From: Leyella stercorea
Lineage (GTDB): Bacteria > Bacteroidota > Bacteroidia > Bacteroidales > Bacteroidaceae
Assembly: GCF_019052365.1 (NCBI RefSeq)
Contig: NZ_JAHQUY010000006.1
Location: 1 to 64,000, forward strand
Direction of reading: 5' to 3'
DNA: 64,000 nt
In this document: positions 8,417 to 16,449 of the stretch, one piece after another
How positions within the stretch are numbered: the stretch's first letter is position 1
Layout: each line of letters starts with the position of its first letter
Translations under genes and position numbers: made by a program
The notes under the pieces: model-generated
The model's database searches: none
Seen by the model: the letters and a program-made list of their open reading frames with translations, nothing else
Told to the model about the DNA's origin: nothing

Positions 8417-8508
8417 AAAAGTCATCGTGCAGCGGACGGAACCTGATCGGATCGCGGACGGAATCTAATCGGATTGCGGACGGGGTCTGTTCGGATTGCG
8501 AACGCTAC
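8417..8508 (+). repeat. 22-base-period tandem repeat with a 12-base conserved edge (copy 1)
   Basis: AAAAGTCATCGT (8417-8428) is followed by three 22-base units beginning GCGGACGG at 8432, 8454 and 8476, each ending in TCGGAT(C/T), and a partial unit GCGAACGC at 8498. The unit core is GCGGACGGNNYCTNATCGGATT with changes. The rest of the 410-base gap between lrgA and hisS shows nothing coding; a 70-codon frame crossing it is not credible. A second copy in opposite orientation lies at 38351-38439. Confidence 0.85.
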
Positions 8509-8513
8509 AACAC

Positions 8514-8565
8514 AAAAAGAGGTGTTTCAAAACCACAAAGCGTAAGTCTTGAAACACCTCTTTTT
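8514..8565 (-). terminator. Terminator of hisS
   Basis: AAAAAGAGGTGTTTCAA (8514-8530) and its exact reverse complement at 8549-8565 form a 17-bp stem with an 18-base loop. On the minus strand the stem ends in a run of five T, 31 bases past the hisS stop. Confidence 0.85.
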
Positions 8566-8596
8566 ATATATATATGTATCTTATATACTATGTATG

Positions 8597-9958
8597 TTAT
8601 GCCTTAACTGCAGCTATCAGCTCCTCCGGAGTTACGAGAGTCTGCTCGCCGGTAGTCATATTCTTCAATGTGAGCTTGCACTCCGCAATCTCCGACTCGC
8701 CAGCAAGCGCCACGAACGGCACCTGCTTAGCGTTGGCATAAGCCATCTGCTTCTTCATCTTCACGCTGTCCGGATAAATCTCTGTGCGTATGCCAGCCTC
8801 GCGACACTGACGCAGAACCGGCAGACAGTAAGCGCTCTCCTTCTCGCCGAAGTTGATGAAGAGCAGCTGTGTGCCGTTCACCGCTTCCTTCGGATAAAGG
8901 TCAAGACCGCCAAGCACATCGTAGATACGGTCGGCACCAAACGAGATGCCTACACCGCTAAGACCAGGAAGTCCGAAGATGCCGGTAAGATTGTCGTAGC
9001 GACCGCCACCTGTGATAGAACCGATTGCGTAGTCGAGAGCCTTCACCTCAAAAATAGCACCGGTATAGTAGTTCAGACCGCGTGCAAGTGTGAGGTCGAG
9101 GTCAATCTGATTGTGCAAACCGCAAGTCTTCAGCGTGTCGAGGATGAAGCGTGTCTCCTCAACGCCCTTCAAGCCAACCTCCGAACCAGCGAGAACCTCT
9201 GCGATAGTAGCGAGTTTCTCGTCGTTAGTACCAGCAAGAGCGATTATCGGCTGCAGTTTCTCGATAGCGTCCTCCGATATGCCAACACGACGAAGTTCCT
9301 CATTCACGTTGTCGATGCCAATCTTGTCAAGCTTGTCGATAGCTACCGTGATGTCAACAATCTTCTCAGCCTCGCCTATCACCTCAGCAATACCGGTAAG
9401 AATCTTGCGGTTGTTAATCTTGATAGCCACACGGATGCCGAACTTTGTAAACACGGTGTCTACAATCTGCATCAGCTCCACCTCGTTGAGCAGCGAGTCG
9501 GAACCTACAACGTCGGCGTCACACTGATAGAACTCGCGATAGCGGCCCTTCTGCGGACGGTCGGCACGCCATACCGGCTGAATCTGGTAGCGTTTGAACG
9601 GAAGCTGAATATCCTCGCGGTGCTGTACGACGTAGCGCGCAAACGGCACGGTAAGGTCGTAGCGCAAGCCCTTCTCGCAAAGCTTCGAAGCGAGATGCAG
9701 CGAGTTGCGGCCGAGCAGTTCCTCGTCGTCAATCTTTGCAAGGCAGTCGCCCGAATTAAGAACCTTAAAGAGAAGTTTGTCACCCTCTTCGCCATACTTG
9801 CCCATGAGAGTCTGCAATGTCTCCATTGCCGGAGTCTCTATCTGCTGGAAGCCGTAGAGAGCGTAAACGCTGCGAATTGTGTCGAATATATAGTTGCGCT
9901 TCGCCATCTCAACCGGCGAGAAGTCGCGTGTACCCTTGGGTATACTTGGTTTTGCCAT
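8597..9958 (-). CDS. hisS: Histidyl-tRNA synthetase
   Basis: This class II synthetase charges tRNA-His. The 453 residues include motif 1 near the N-terminus ([20 protein letters not shown]), motif 2 ([26 protein letters not shown] region with [18 protein letters not shown]), the histidine motif [15 protein letters not shown] and the C-terminal anticodon-binding domain ([18 protein letters not shown]). An insertion of about 20 residues relative to the E. coli enzyme is common in the phylum. It follows purA after a terminator-like hairpin (9989-10031), so it may have its own weak promoter or be read through. Confidence 0.96.
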   Translation of the reverse strand: MAKPSIPKGTRDFSPVEMAKRNYIFDTIRSVYALYGFQQIETPAMETLQTLMGKYGEEGDKLLFKVLNSGDCLAKIDDEELLGRNSLHLASKLCEKGLRYDLTVPFARYVVQHREDIQLPFKRYQIQPVWRADRPQKGRYREFYQCDADVVGSDSLLNEVELMQIVDTVFTKFGIRVAIKINNRKILTGIAEVIGEAEKIVDITVAIDKLDKIGIDNVNEELRRVGISEDAIEKLQPIIALAGTNDEKLATIAEVLAGSEVGLKGVEETRFILDTLKTCGLHNQIDLDLTLARGLNYYTGAIFEVKALDYAIGSITGGGRYDNLTGIFGLPGLSGVGISFGADRIYDVLGGLDLYPKEAVNGTQLLFINFGEKESAYCLPVLRQCREAGIRTEIYPDSVKMKKQMAYANAKQVPFVALAGESEIAECKLTLKNMTTGEQTLVTPEELIAAVKA

Positions 9959-9988
9959 TAATAATTTAGAGTTATTGAATTAAAAAAG

Positions 9989-10031
9989 CTAAAGAAGTTA
10001 AAGCTACTTGCTGCAACTTTAACTTCTTTAG
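9989..10031 (-). terminator. Terminator of purA
   Basis: CTAAAGAAGTTAAAG (9989-10003) and CTTTAACTTCTTTAG (10017-10031) are exact reverse complements with a 13-base loop. On the minus strand a run of six T follows. It lies between purA and hisS, so hisS expression would depend on read-through or a promoter in this gap. Confidence 0.8.
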
Positions 10032-10044
10032 TTCAGTTATTTTT

Positions 10045-11319
10045 TTACTTTCTTACGATAGTCTGTGCGCGGTCCGGACCGATAGAGATGATGCGGATAG
10101 GAGTCTCAAGATACTCCTCGAGGAACTTCACATAGTCGTTGAACTCCTGCGGGAACTGATCTTCAGATGTGAACTTTGTCATATCCGTGTTCCATCCCTT
10201 GAACTCCTTGTACACCGGTTTAGCGTCGTAGAGCTCATAAGGCAGGTCGGTGGTCTGTGTACCGTCGGGCAACTCGTATGCTACGCAAGCCTTGACAACG
10301 GGGAAGCTGTCGAGCACGTCGCTCTTCATCATGATAAGCTCTGTTACGCCGTTGATCATGACAGAATACTTAAGCTGAACGAGGTCGCACCATCCACAAC
10401 GACGCTCACGACCGGTAACAGCGCCATACTCGTGACCGAGGTCGCGAATCTTTGCGCCTGTCTCGTCAAAAAGTTCTGTCGGGAACGGACCTGAACCAAC
10501 ACGTGTGCAGTAAGCCTTCATGATGCCGTATACGTTGCCGATGCGGTTCGGGCCGACACCCAAGCCGATGCAAGCACCTGCGCAGATAGTGTTAGAAGAA
10601 GTAACGAAAGGATAAGAACCGAAGTCTACGTCGAGCATTGTGCCCTGAGCACCCTCGCAGAGGATGTCCTTGCCCGAGCGCAGAATCTTGTTGATCTCGT
10701 GCTCGCTGTCCACAATCTGGAACTGCTTGAGATACTCGATGCCTTCCATCCAAACCTTCTCCAACTCAGTGATGTCGAAGTCGGTATAGCCGAGTGCTGC
10801 AATCTGCTTCAGGTGAGCAGCCTTGTGAGCCTCATACTTCTCCTGGAAATTGTCGAGGATATCGCCAACACGCAAGCCGTTGCGCGAAACCTTATCTGTG
10901 TATGTCGGACCAATGCCCTTACCGGTTGTTCCCACCTTATTCTTGCCCTTCGAAGCCTCGATAGCGGCATCGAGCACACGGTGTGTAGGCATGATGAGGT
11001 GTGCCTTCTTAGAGATGTGCAGACGACTCTTCAGGTCGTGACCACTCTTCTCCAAGTCCTTCGCCTCATTCATGAAAAGGTCGGGAGCGAGAACCACGCC
11101 ATTGCCGATAATGTTCACCTTGCCACCCTGGAAAATACCAGACGGGATGCTACGGAGGACATACTTCTGACCTTCAAACTCGAGGGTATGACCAGCGTTC
11201 GGACCACCCTGGAAACGTGCGATAATATCATACTTAGGGGTCAGTACGTCTACTACCTTACCCTTGCCTTCATCGCCCCACTGCAATCCGAGCAGGACAT
11301 CAACTTTACCTTTATTCAT
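10045..11319 (-). CDS. purA: Adenylosuccinate synthetase
   Basis: PurA joins IMP and aspartate with GTP hydrolysis, the first committed step to AMP. The 424 residues start with VDVLLGLQWGDEGKGKVVD, the GTP-binding loop with the catalytic Asp, followed by ARFQGGPNAGHTLEF with the catalytic His, GTTGKGIGPTYTDKVSRNG, CEGAQGTMLDVDFGSYPF and TTGRERRCGWCDL-like TGRERRCGWCDLVQL. ATG at 11319 is preferred; the longer frame would start at TTG 11328. The start lies inside the last codons of the upstream Fur-family gene (8-base overlap), implying coupled translation. Confidence 0.97.
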   Translation of the reverse strand: MNKGKVDVLLGLQWGDEGKGKVVDVLTPKYDIIARFQGGPNAGHTLEFEGQKYVLRSIPSGIFQGGKVNIIGNGVVLAPDLFMNEAKDLEKSGHDLKSRLHISKKAHLIMPTHRVLDAAIEASKGKNKVGTTGKGIGPTYTDKVSRNGLRVGDILDNFQEKYEAHKAAHLKQIAALGYTDFDITELEKVWMEGIEYLKQFQIVDSEHEINKILRSGKDILCEGAQGTMLDVDFGSYPFVTSSNTICAGACIGLGVGPNRIGNVYGIMKAYCTRVGSGPFPTELFDETGAKIRDLGHEYGAVTGRERRCGWCDLVQLKYSVMINGVTELIMMKSDVLDSFPVVKACVAYELPDGTQTTDLPYELYDAKPVYKEFKGWNTDMTKFTSEDQFPQEFNDYVKFLEEYLETPIRIISIGPDRAQTIVRK

Positions 11320-11812
11320 TTTTATCAATATTTGATTTCTTCGTTCCTTTTAAGTTGTTCTTCTTGCGTTTGCTTCGTGTCTGGCACGTCTGACATACTC
11401 CGTAAAAATACACAGAGTAGTATTCTTTGCGGAAACGTTTCAGGCGCACGCTTTCGAGCGCTTTTGCCACTTCCGGCACGTCCAGCTCAACCACTTTGCC
11501 ACATACCGTGCATGTCTGGTAGCAATGGTTGGACGTGTCGCAGCATGCTTCGTACTTTGTCTCTGCCTGAAACCTATGTCTTACCACAAGACACAACTTA
11601 ACAAACAGATTGAGCGAGTTGTAGAGCGTGGCTCTGCTCACATGGAAGTTCTGCACCGCCATACGCTCCGCAAGCTCTTCCATAGTGAAAAGTCCTTCAA
11701 TATCGTATATCGTATCGAGGAGCGCGAACCTCTCCGTAGTCTTCCTACAGTTGTTCTCTTCTATGTATTTGGTCAGCGCAGCGCGTGCTGCCGCTTTTTT
11801 ATCGTTTTCCAT
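11312..11812 (-). CDS. Fur-family transcriptional regulator overlapping purA
   Basis: A winged-helix DNA-binding domain spans about residues 18-85 (TTERFALLDTIYD, then FHVSRATLYNSLNLFVKLCLV as recognition helix). Two Cys pairs, C101/C104 and C140/C143, match the structural zinc site of the Fur family. The His-rich regulatory metal site of classical Fur is poor here (DTSNHCYQTCTVCG). The tail after residue 145 is Lys-rich and probably disordered. ATG at 11812 is used rather than TTG at 11815. It is first in a two-gene operon with purA, so it could control purine genes or itself; the ligand is unknown. Confidence 0.85.
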   Translation of the reverse strand: MENDKKAAARAALTKYIEENNCRKTTERFALLDTIYDIEGLFTMEELAERMAVQNFHVSRATLYNSLNLFVKLCLVVRHRFQAETKYEACCDTSNHCYQTCTVCGKVVELDVPEVAKALESVRLKRFRKEYYSVYFYGVCQTCQTRSKRKKNNLKGTKKSNIDKNE

Positions 11813-11819
11813 CAATATG

Positions 11820-11851
11820 CAAAGTTACATTATTTTGGGAAAGTGACCAAA
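11820..11851 (-). promoter_or_regulatory. Promoter of fur-like/purA operon, very close to the start codon
   Basis: Minus strand TTTG (11851-11848), 20 bases, TAACTTTG (11827-11820) is a full consensus match. The ATG is only 8 bases after the -7 box, so the transcript would have almost no 5' leader. Confidence 0.75.
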
Positions 11852-11859
11852 AAGAAACA

Positions 11860-12483
11860 CTAAAAAGCGCCAAATCCTGCCTCTTTCAACAATTGTGTAG
11901 CCTCTTTAGCCTGTTCTGTATCAGTAGACGAAACATAATCGAGACATTTGACGAGCGGATGAAGCAGTTGGCGGTCGGCACTTTTAAGGTCGATTGCGGC
12001 TTTCTTGAACAGCGCAGCATACAGTTGCGGTGTACATTCGTTATTGCGCTTCAACAGACGGCATACGAGGTTGTAAGCACAGATGCGCACCAGCTTATCT
12101 TCGTTCGCAAGCAGCATCAGCGAGAACTGTTCTGCCTCCGTCATGTGCTGGAAAAGATTGAATACAGCCGTCTCTGCCATCTCTACTGTCGACAACGTAG
12201 CAGCCCACTCCATCGCCTCGCTTGCCGTAAAGTCGGCAGCGGGCATGATGAGCGTAGCCAGTATCTTGCACTCGCGTATATTCTCCTGCCACAGAGCCGC
12301 AGCAAGTGCCTTGTCCTTGCCGTACTGCTCTGCCATGTGTCGCAAATCCATCTGCGACACTCCCCAATTTATCTTATAGTCGAGTCCTTTCTGTCGCATC
12401 GAAGTCGACGTTACGCCGTTCATATACAGACGAAAAGAACGCTTAATCTGTTTTACCTGTTCGGATGTTTCCATGTCACACAT
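11860..12483 (-). CDS. DNA alkylation repair family protein (AlkD-like HEAT repeats)
   Basis: The 207 residues are helical throughout and resemble the AlkD/AlkC-type HEAT-repeat family annotated as DNA alkylation repair proteins: KINWGVSQMDLRHMAEQYGK and a stretch with LWQENIRECKILATLIM are the typical N-terminal signature with Trp and Arg/Glu near the DNA groove. AlkD enzymes excise alkylated bases such as 3- and 7-methylpurines. Which residues are catalytic cannot be confirmed here. Start is ATG at 12483; ATG at 12474 is also possible. It closes a minus-strand run behind the M49 peptidase with 14 bases between. Confidence 0.7.
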   Translation of the reverse strand: MCDMETSEQVKQIKRSFRLYMNGVTSTSMRQKGLDYKINWGVSQMDLRHMAEQYGKDKALAAALWQENIRECKILATLIMPAADFTASEAMEWAATLSTVEMAETAVFNLFQHMTEAEQFSLMLLANEDKLVRICAYNLVCRLLKRNNECTPQLYAALFKKAAIDLKSADRQLLHPLVKCLDYVSSTDTEQAKEATQLLKEAGFGAF

Positions 12484-12497
12484 TATATTATATATAA

Positions 12498-14420
12498 CTA
12501 AAGATAGCCATACTCTTTCGAGTAGCGCAGCATCTGCTCGTCGTAGGCTTCTGTATAGTCGAGGCGCACATCGGTAGCGTTGCCTTCGCTGTCGCTCACG
12601 AGCTTCATCTTCGGGTTCAGGAACCCCTTGTACGGCGCTATGCCGAGCGACTTGTAGCGTGCCAGAAGTTCTTCGTGCAACTTCGGCTCTACGTGTATTG
12701 CGTAACGCTCTACGAGTTGCTTTGCAGCCTCGAAGTCGCCTTCGCTCTTTATGCGCTGGATTTCTGCAAGCAGTTTGGCGAACGCCTCACGCAACTGCTC
12801 GTAGTCGCTCACTTCCACGTAGGTTTTCTCCTCATGTTTCACGAGTCTTACTGCCGACGGATAGTGCTCCAGCGTCCAACGGGCTATGAGAGCTCTGTTG
12901 CGCATGTGCGCTTCCTCAATCTCGTTCCCTGGCTGGATGCGAGTGAGCTGAGTAAGCAGACCGTTCATCATGTATGTGTAGTACTGCGACTTGTATGCTT
13001 CTGCATCGGGCACGAGACCCAGTTCTACGAGCTTTGCATCAGCTATGTAGTACAGGCCGAACAAATCGGCGCGTGCTTCTTCTATCGTGCTGCCGTACGA
13101 ACCGAGTGCGTCTGCCGACACTCCTGCGAGCAGTTGTCCCGATCCGTGTCCGAGACATTCGTGCAGGTCGGTATGCAGGTCGTCACATACGTCACCATAT
13201 TTCTCAATCAAGGCGCGTGTCGCTTCGTCGGCTACGAACTCCTGCAGGAAACCATTGCCTTTAGCCGCCTGATTATATGCGTGTGTCAGATTGCCTATCG
13301 TTATACTCTTCGAACCGTAGCGCGCTCTTATCCAGTCGGCATTGGGCAAATTGATGCCTATCGCCGTAGACGGATATTCGTCGCCGCCGAGCATCGCCGA
13401 GCATACCACGTTAGCCGTCACGCCGACAACCTGCGGCTTTCGGAAGCGAGGGTCTACGGGCGAGTGGTCTTCAAACCATTGTGCATTCTTGCTGATGGTC
13501 TGCGTGCGTTGCGTTGCCACCATGTCCTTGTACGTCACGATGCCTTCCCACGATGCCTTCATGCCGAGTGGGTCGCCATACACTTCTATGAAGCCGTTGA
13601 TAAAGTCAATGCGTCCTTCGTGCTCTTTCAGCCATTCTATTGAATAGGCGTCGAACTTGCGGAGGTCGCCTGTTCTGTAGTAGTCTACGAGCATACCGAT
13701 TATCTTCGCTTGAAGCTCGTTCTCTGCCACTTCCGCCGCTTTCTCGAGCCAGTAAATGATATGCTTTATCGCATCGCCATAGAGTCCGCCTTCGTGCCAC
13801 ACATCTTCCTTCAGCATGCCGTCAGCTGTCTTGCGGAGCGTTGTGTTGAGTCCGTATGATATCGGCATTGGGTCGTTCTCGTCGCGCATGGCCTCGTAGA
13901 AGTCTTCCGCTTCCTGCTGTGTCACTCCCTCGTAATAATTACATGCAGATGTCTGCACGAGATCGTCACCGGCTTTCTGGTTTACACGCTTTGGCTGAAT
14001 AGTAGGGTCGAATATCACCTTGCAAAGCTCATCGATATTCTCGTCTTCGCAACCGCAACAGTCCACAACCTGTCTGAAGTATTCCTCAGTAAAAGCTGGA
14101 ACAAACTTCTCGCAGCCGTAATGGTGGTGTATGCCGTTCGAGAACCACACTCGCTTAAGGTATGTCTCCAACGCCTTGTACTCTACCGTCGTGCGGTCGC
14201 CTTCGTAGCGTTCGTATATAGCTTCGAGCACTTTGCGTATGCGCAGATTGTAGCGTCCGAACTGGTCGGTTGTTATGTCGCGTCCGCAGAGCGTTGCCTT
14301 GGCGAGGTAGTATATGTATAGCTTCTGACGCAGGGTCAGCGCCTCAAAACCGTCGAGGCGGTAGCGTAGCATCTGTATGTCGGCAAACCGCTCGTCGGTA
14401 TATCTGAATTGTTCTGTCAT
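12498..14420 (-). CDS. Dipeptidyl-peptidase III (M49 zinc metallopeptidase)
   Basis: DPP III removes dipeptides from the N-terminus of oligopeptides. The zinc motif is HECLGH (within HTDLHECLGHGSGQLL) and the second motif is EEARAD (TIEEARADLFGLYYIADAK), replacing HELLGH and EECRAE of the eukaryotic enzymes; the same variants are known in the Bacteroides thetaiotaomicron enzyme. The 640 residues fit the family. No signal peptide is seen, so it should be cytosolic, acting in peptide turnover. It lies 9 bases after nadE and is part of the queA-to-AlkD run. Confidence 0.92.
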   Translation of the reverse strand: MTEQFRYTDERFADIQMLRYRLDGFEALTLRQKLYIYYLAKATLCGRDITTDQFGRYNLRIRKVLEAIYERYEGDRTTVEYKALETYLKRVWFSNGIHHHYGCEKFVPAFTEEYFRQVVDCCGCEDENIDELCKVIFDPTIQPKRVNQKAGDDLVQTSACNYYEGVTQQEAEDFYEAMRDENDPMPISYGLNTTLRKTADGMLKEDVWHEGGLYGDAIKHIIYWLEKAAEVAENELQAKIIGMLVDYYRTGDLRKFDAYSIEWLKEHEGRIDFINGFIEVYGDPLGMKASWEGIVTYKDMVATQRTQTISKNAQWFEDHSPVDPRFRKPQVVGVTANVVCSAMLGGDEYPSTAIGINLPNADWIRARYGSKSITIGNLTHAYNQAAKGNGFLQEFVADEATRALIEKYGDVCDDLHTDLHECLGHGSGQLLAGVSADALGSYGSTIEEARADLFGLYYIADAKLVELGLVPDAEAYKSQYYTYMMNGLLTQLTRIQPGNEIEEAHMRNRALIARWTLEHYPSAVRLVKHEEKTYVEVSDYEQLREAFAKLLAEIQRIKSEGDFEAAKQLVERYAIHVEPKLHEELLARYKSLGIAPYKGFLNPKMKLVSDSEGNATDVRLDYTEAYDEQMLRYSKEYGYL

Positions 14421-14429
14421 TGTTTACAT

Positions 14430-16358
14430 TTAGAGGTTTTCACATTCTGCCAGCCAAAGCGCGCTTGATGCGTCGGTGGGCATACGCCAGTCGCCGCGCG
14501 GACTCAAGCTCACGCTGCCCACCTTCGGACCGTCGGGCAGACACGAGCGCTTGAACTGCTGGTTGAAGAATCGTCTAACGAAGGTCTTCAGCCAATGCTT
14601 TATCACTTCGTCCGAATAGAGGTCTTTGCTGAACGCATGGCGTGCAAGCATGTATATCTTTGCCGGACTGAAACCGAAGCGCATGAAGTTGTAAATGAAG
14701 AAGTCGTGCAATTCGTACGGACCAACCAAGTCTTCTGTCTTCTGCTTTATGTTGCCATGCTCGTCGGCAGGTATCAGCTCGGGCGAGATAGGCGTGTCGA
14801 TGATGTCGAGCAGGGTTGTTCTCGACTGCTCGTCTACGCTGTTCTCTGCCACATGGCTCACGAGATAGCGTATGAGGGTCTTCGGTATGCTCGCGTTCAC
14901 GCCATACATCGACATGTGATCTCCGTTGTATGTAGCCCATCCGAGCGCCAGTTCGCTCAAGTCGCCCGTACCGATAACCATGCCGCCCAACTCGTTGCTG
15001 AGATCCATGAGTATCTGCGTGCGCTCTCTTGCCTGTCCGTTCTCGTACGTCACGTCGTGTACGTTTATGTCGTGACCAATATCCTCAAAGTGCTGCGTAA
15101 CGCTCTTGCGAATGCTTACCTCACGTATAGTTATGTCCAAACCCTTCATAAGGGTCATGGCGTTGTTGTATGTGCGGTCTGTGGTACCGAAGCCCGGCAT
15201 CGTGACGCCCACAATGCCCTTGCGATCGTAGCCCAACTTGTCGAAGGTCTTAACGCAGACGAGCAGGGCGAGTGTAGAGTCAAGACCGCCACTGATGCCA
15301 ATCACGACACACTTGCAATGGGTGTGTACCAAGCGTTTTGCCAAACCGCACACCTGAATACTGAATATCTCGTCACACGAAGCGTACATGTCGTCGTTCT
15401 CTGGTATGAATGGATGCGAATCGACATGGCGAAGCAGCTCGAATCTTCTTTCGTCTGTTTCGTCTGCATCGAACACTCTGGCTTTATGTCCACACTGGGC
15501 ATGTACGAACGAGGTGTTTCTTCTGCGCTCTGTGCGAAGTTTGTCCACGTCTATCTGGCTCACCACGAGCTGTTCTTCCAACGAGAAGCGCTCCGACTCT
15601 GCCATCAGGGCGCCGTTCTCATAGACGAACGCATTGCCGCCATAAACCACGTCTTGCGTGCTCTCGCCGAAGCCGCATGAACTATATACGTAGCCGCATA
15701 TCAGTCGGGCACTCTGCTGTGCAAGCAGACTCTTAAGATAGGCGTTCTTGCCGATGAGGTCGTCTGATGCCGAGAGGTTAAGTATAATATCGGCTCCCGA
15801 CAGCACGAGGTCGGTCGACGGGGGCAATGGCGACCATACATCCTCGCATAGTTCTATGCCGAACTTCACGCCGCGTGCCGTCTTGAACAACGTTTCTTCG
15901 CCACTCACGCTCACCCAACTGCCGGCGTAGCCAATCACAACCGATTCTGTAAGGTCGTCCGACGAGGCGAACCATCGCTTCTCGTAGAACTCGCCGTAGT
16001 TGGGCAGAAAGCGCTTTGGCACAATGCCCAGCACCTTGCCGTGCTGGCATACCACGGCGCAGTTGTACACTCCGCCGCCAATGCATATCGGCGCGCCAAC
16101 AACGCTTATCACATCGCATCGCTCTGTAGCCTCAAGCATGTCGGCAATCTTCTTCTCCACACGATCAAGCAAAGTCTGTTGTGCAAAGAGGTCCTGACAC
16201 GAGTAGCCCGTAACCGACAGTTCGGGGAACACCAATATCTCCACGCCGCGCTTGTCTGCGTCTACAACAAAGCGTTCTATCTGCTCTACGTTGTAGTCTA
16301 CATCGGCTACCCTCACCTGAGGTATCGCCGAAGCAACAGTTATATATCCGTAATTCAT
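14430..16358 (-). CDS. nadE: Glutamine-dependent NAD(+) synthetase
   Basis: This two-domain enzyme makes NAD from nicotinate adenine dinucleotide, ATP and ammonia released from glutamine. The N-terminal nitrilase-like glutaminase (about 1-280) shows the Glu-Lys-Cys triad in FPELSVTGYSCQDL, PKRFLPNYGEFYE and GIELCEDVWSPLPP. The C-terminal synthetase contains the ATP PP-loop GISGGLDSTLALLV and GTGDLSELALGWATYNGDHM. The 642 residues are normal for the fused form. It follows the DUF2027-Smr gene by 91 bases. Confidence 0.96.
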   Translation of the reverse strand: MNYGYITVASAIPQVRVADVDYNVEQIERFVVDADKRGVEILVFPELSVTGYSCQDLFAQQTLLDRVEKKIADMLEATERCDVISVVGAPICIGGGVYNCAVVCQHGKVLGIVPKRFLPNYGEFYEKRWFASSDDLTESVVIGYAGSWVSVSGEETLFKTARGVKFGIELCEDVWSPLPPSTDLVLSGADIILNLSASDDLIGKNAYLKSLLAQQSARLICGYVYSSCGFGESTQDVVYGGNAFVYENGALMAESERFSLEEQLVVSQIDVDKLRTERRRNTSFVHAQCGHKARVFDADETDERRFELLRHVDSHPFIPENDDMYASCDEIFSIQVCGLAKRLVHTHCKCVVIGISGGLDSTLALLVCVKTFDKLGYDRKGIVGVTMPGFGTTDRTYNNAMTLMKGLDITIREVSIRKSVTQHFEDIGHDINVHDVTYENGQARERTQILMDLSNELGGMVIGTGDLSELALGWATYNGDHMSMYGVNASIPKTLIRYLVSHVAENSVDEQSRTTLLDIIDTPISPELIPADEHGNIKQKTEDLVGPYELHDFFIYNFMRFGFSPAKIYMLARHAFSKDLYSDEVIKHWLKTFVRRFFNQQFKRSCLPDGPKVGSVSLSPRGDWRMPTDASSALWLAECENL

Positions 16359-16386
16359 AAAAGCCTTTTTTATCTTTTACTTTTAA

Positions 16387-16425
16387 AAGTTTTGTGGCTG
16401 CGTGGTATGGGCAAAATGCCCACAC
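16387..16425 (-). other. Small hairpin between Smr gene and nadE
   Basis: GGGCA-AAA-TGCCC (about 16409-16421) forms a short palindrome in the 91-base gap, in a stretch with several poly-T and poly-A runs. It may modulate read-through inside the operon; too short to call a terminator. Confidence 0.3.
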
Positions 16426-16449
16426 CTCCTACTTTTTACTCTTTTACTT

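Noticed and set aside
8256..8468. A 70-codon open frame between lrgA and hisS
   Set aside because: It runs into the 22-base repeat array, has no ribosome binding site, and its translation looks random and is not like any family.
8417..8508. CRISPR array
   Set aside because: The units are contiguous 22-base repeats without spacers, only about three and a half copies, and there are no cas genes.
8549..9961. A 470-codon plus-strand frame opposite hisS
   Set aside because: It is the antisense of a clear histidyl-tRNA synthetase and shows no family features of its own.
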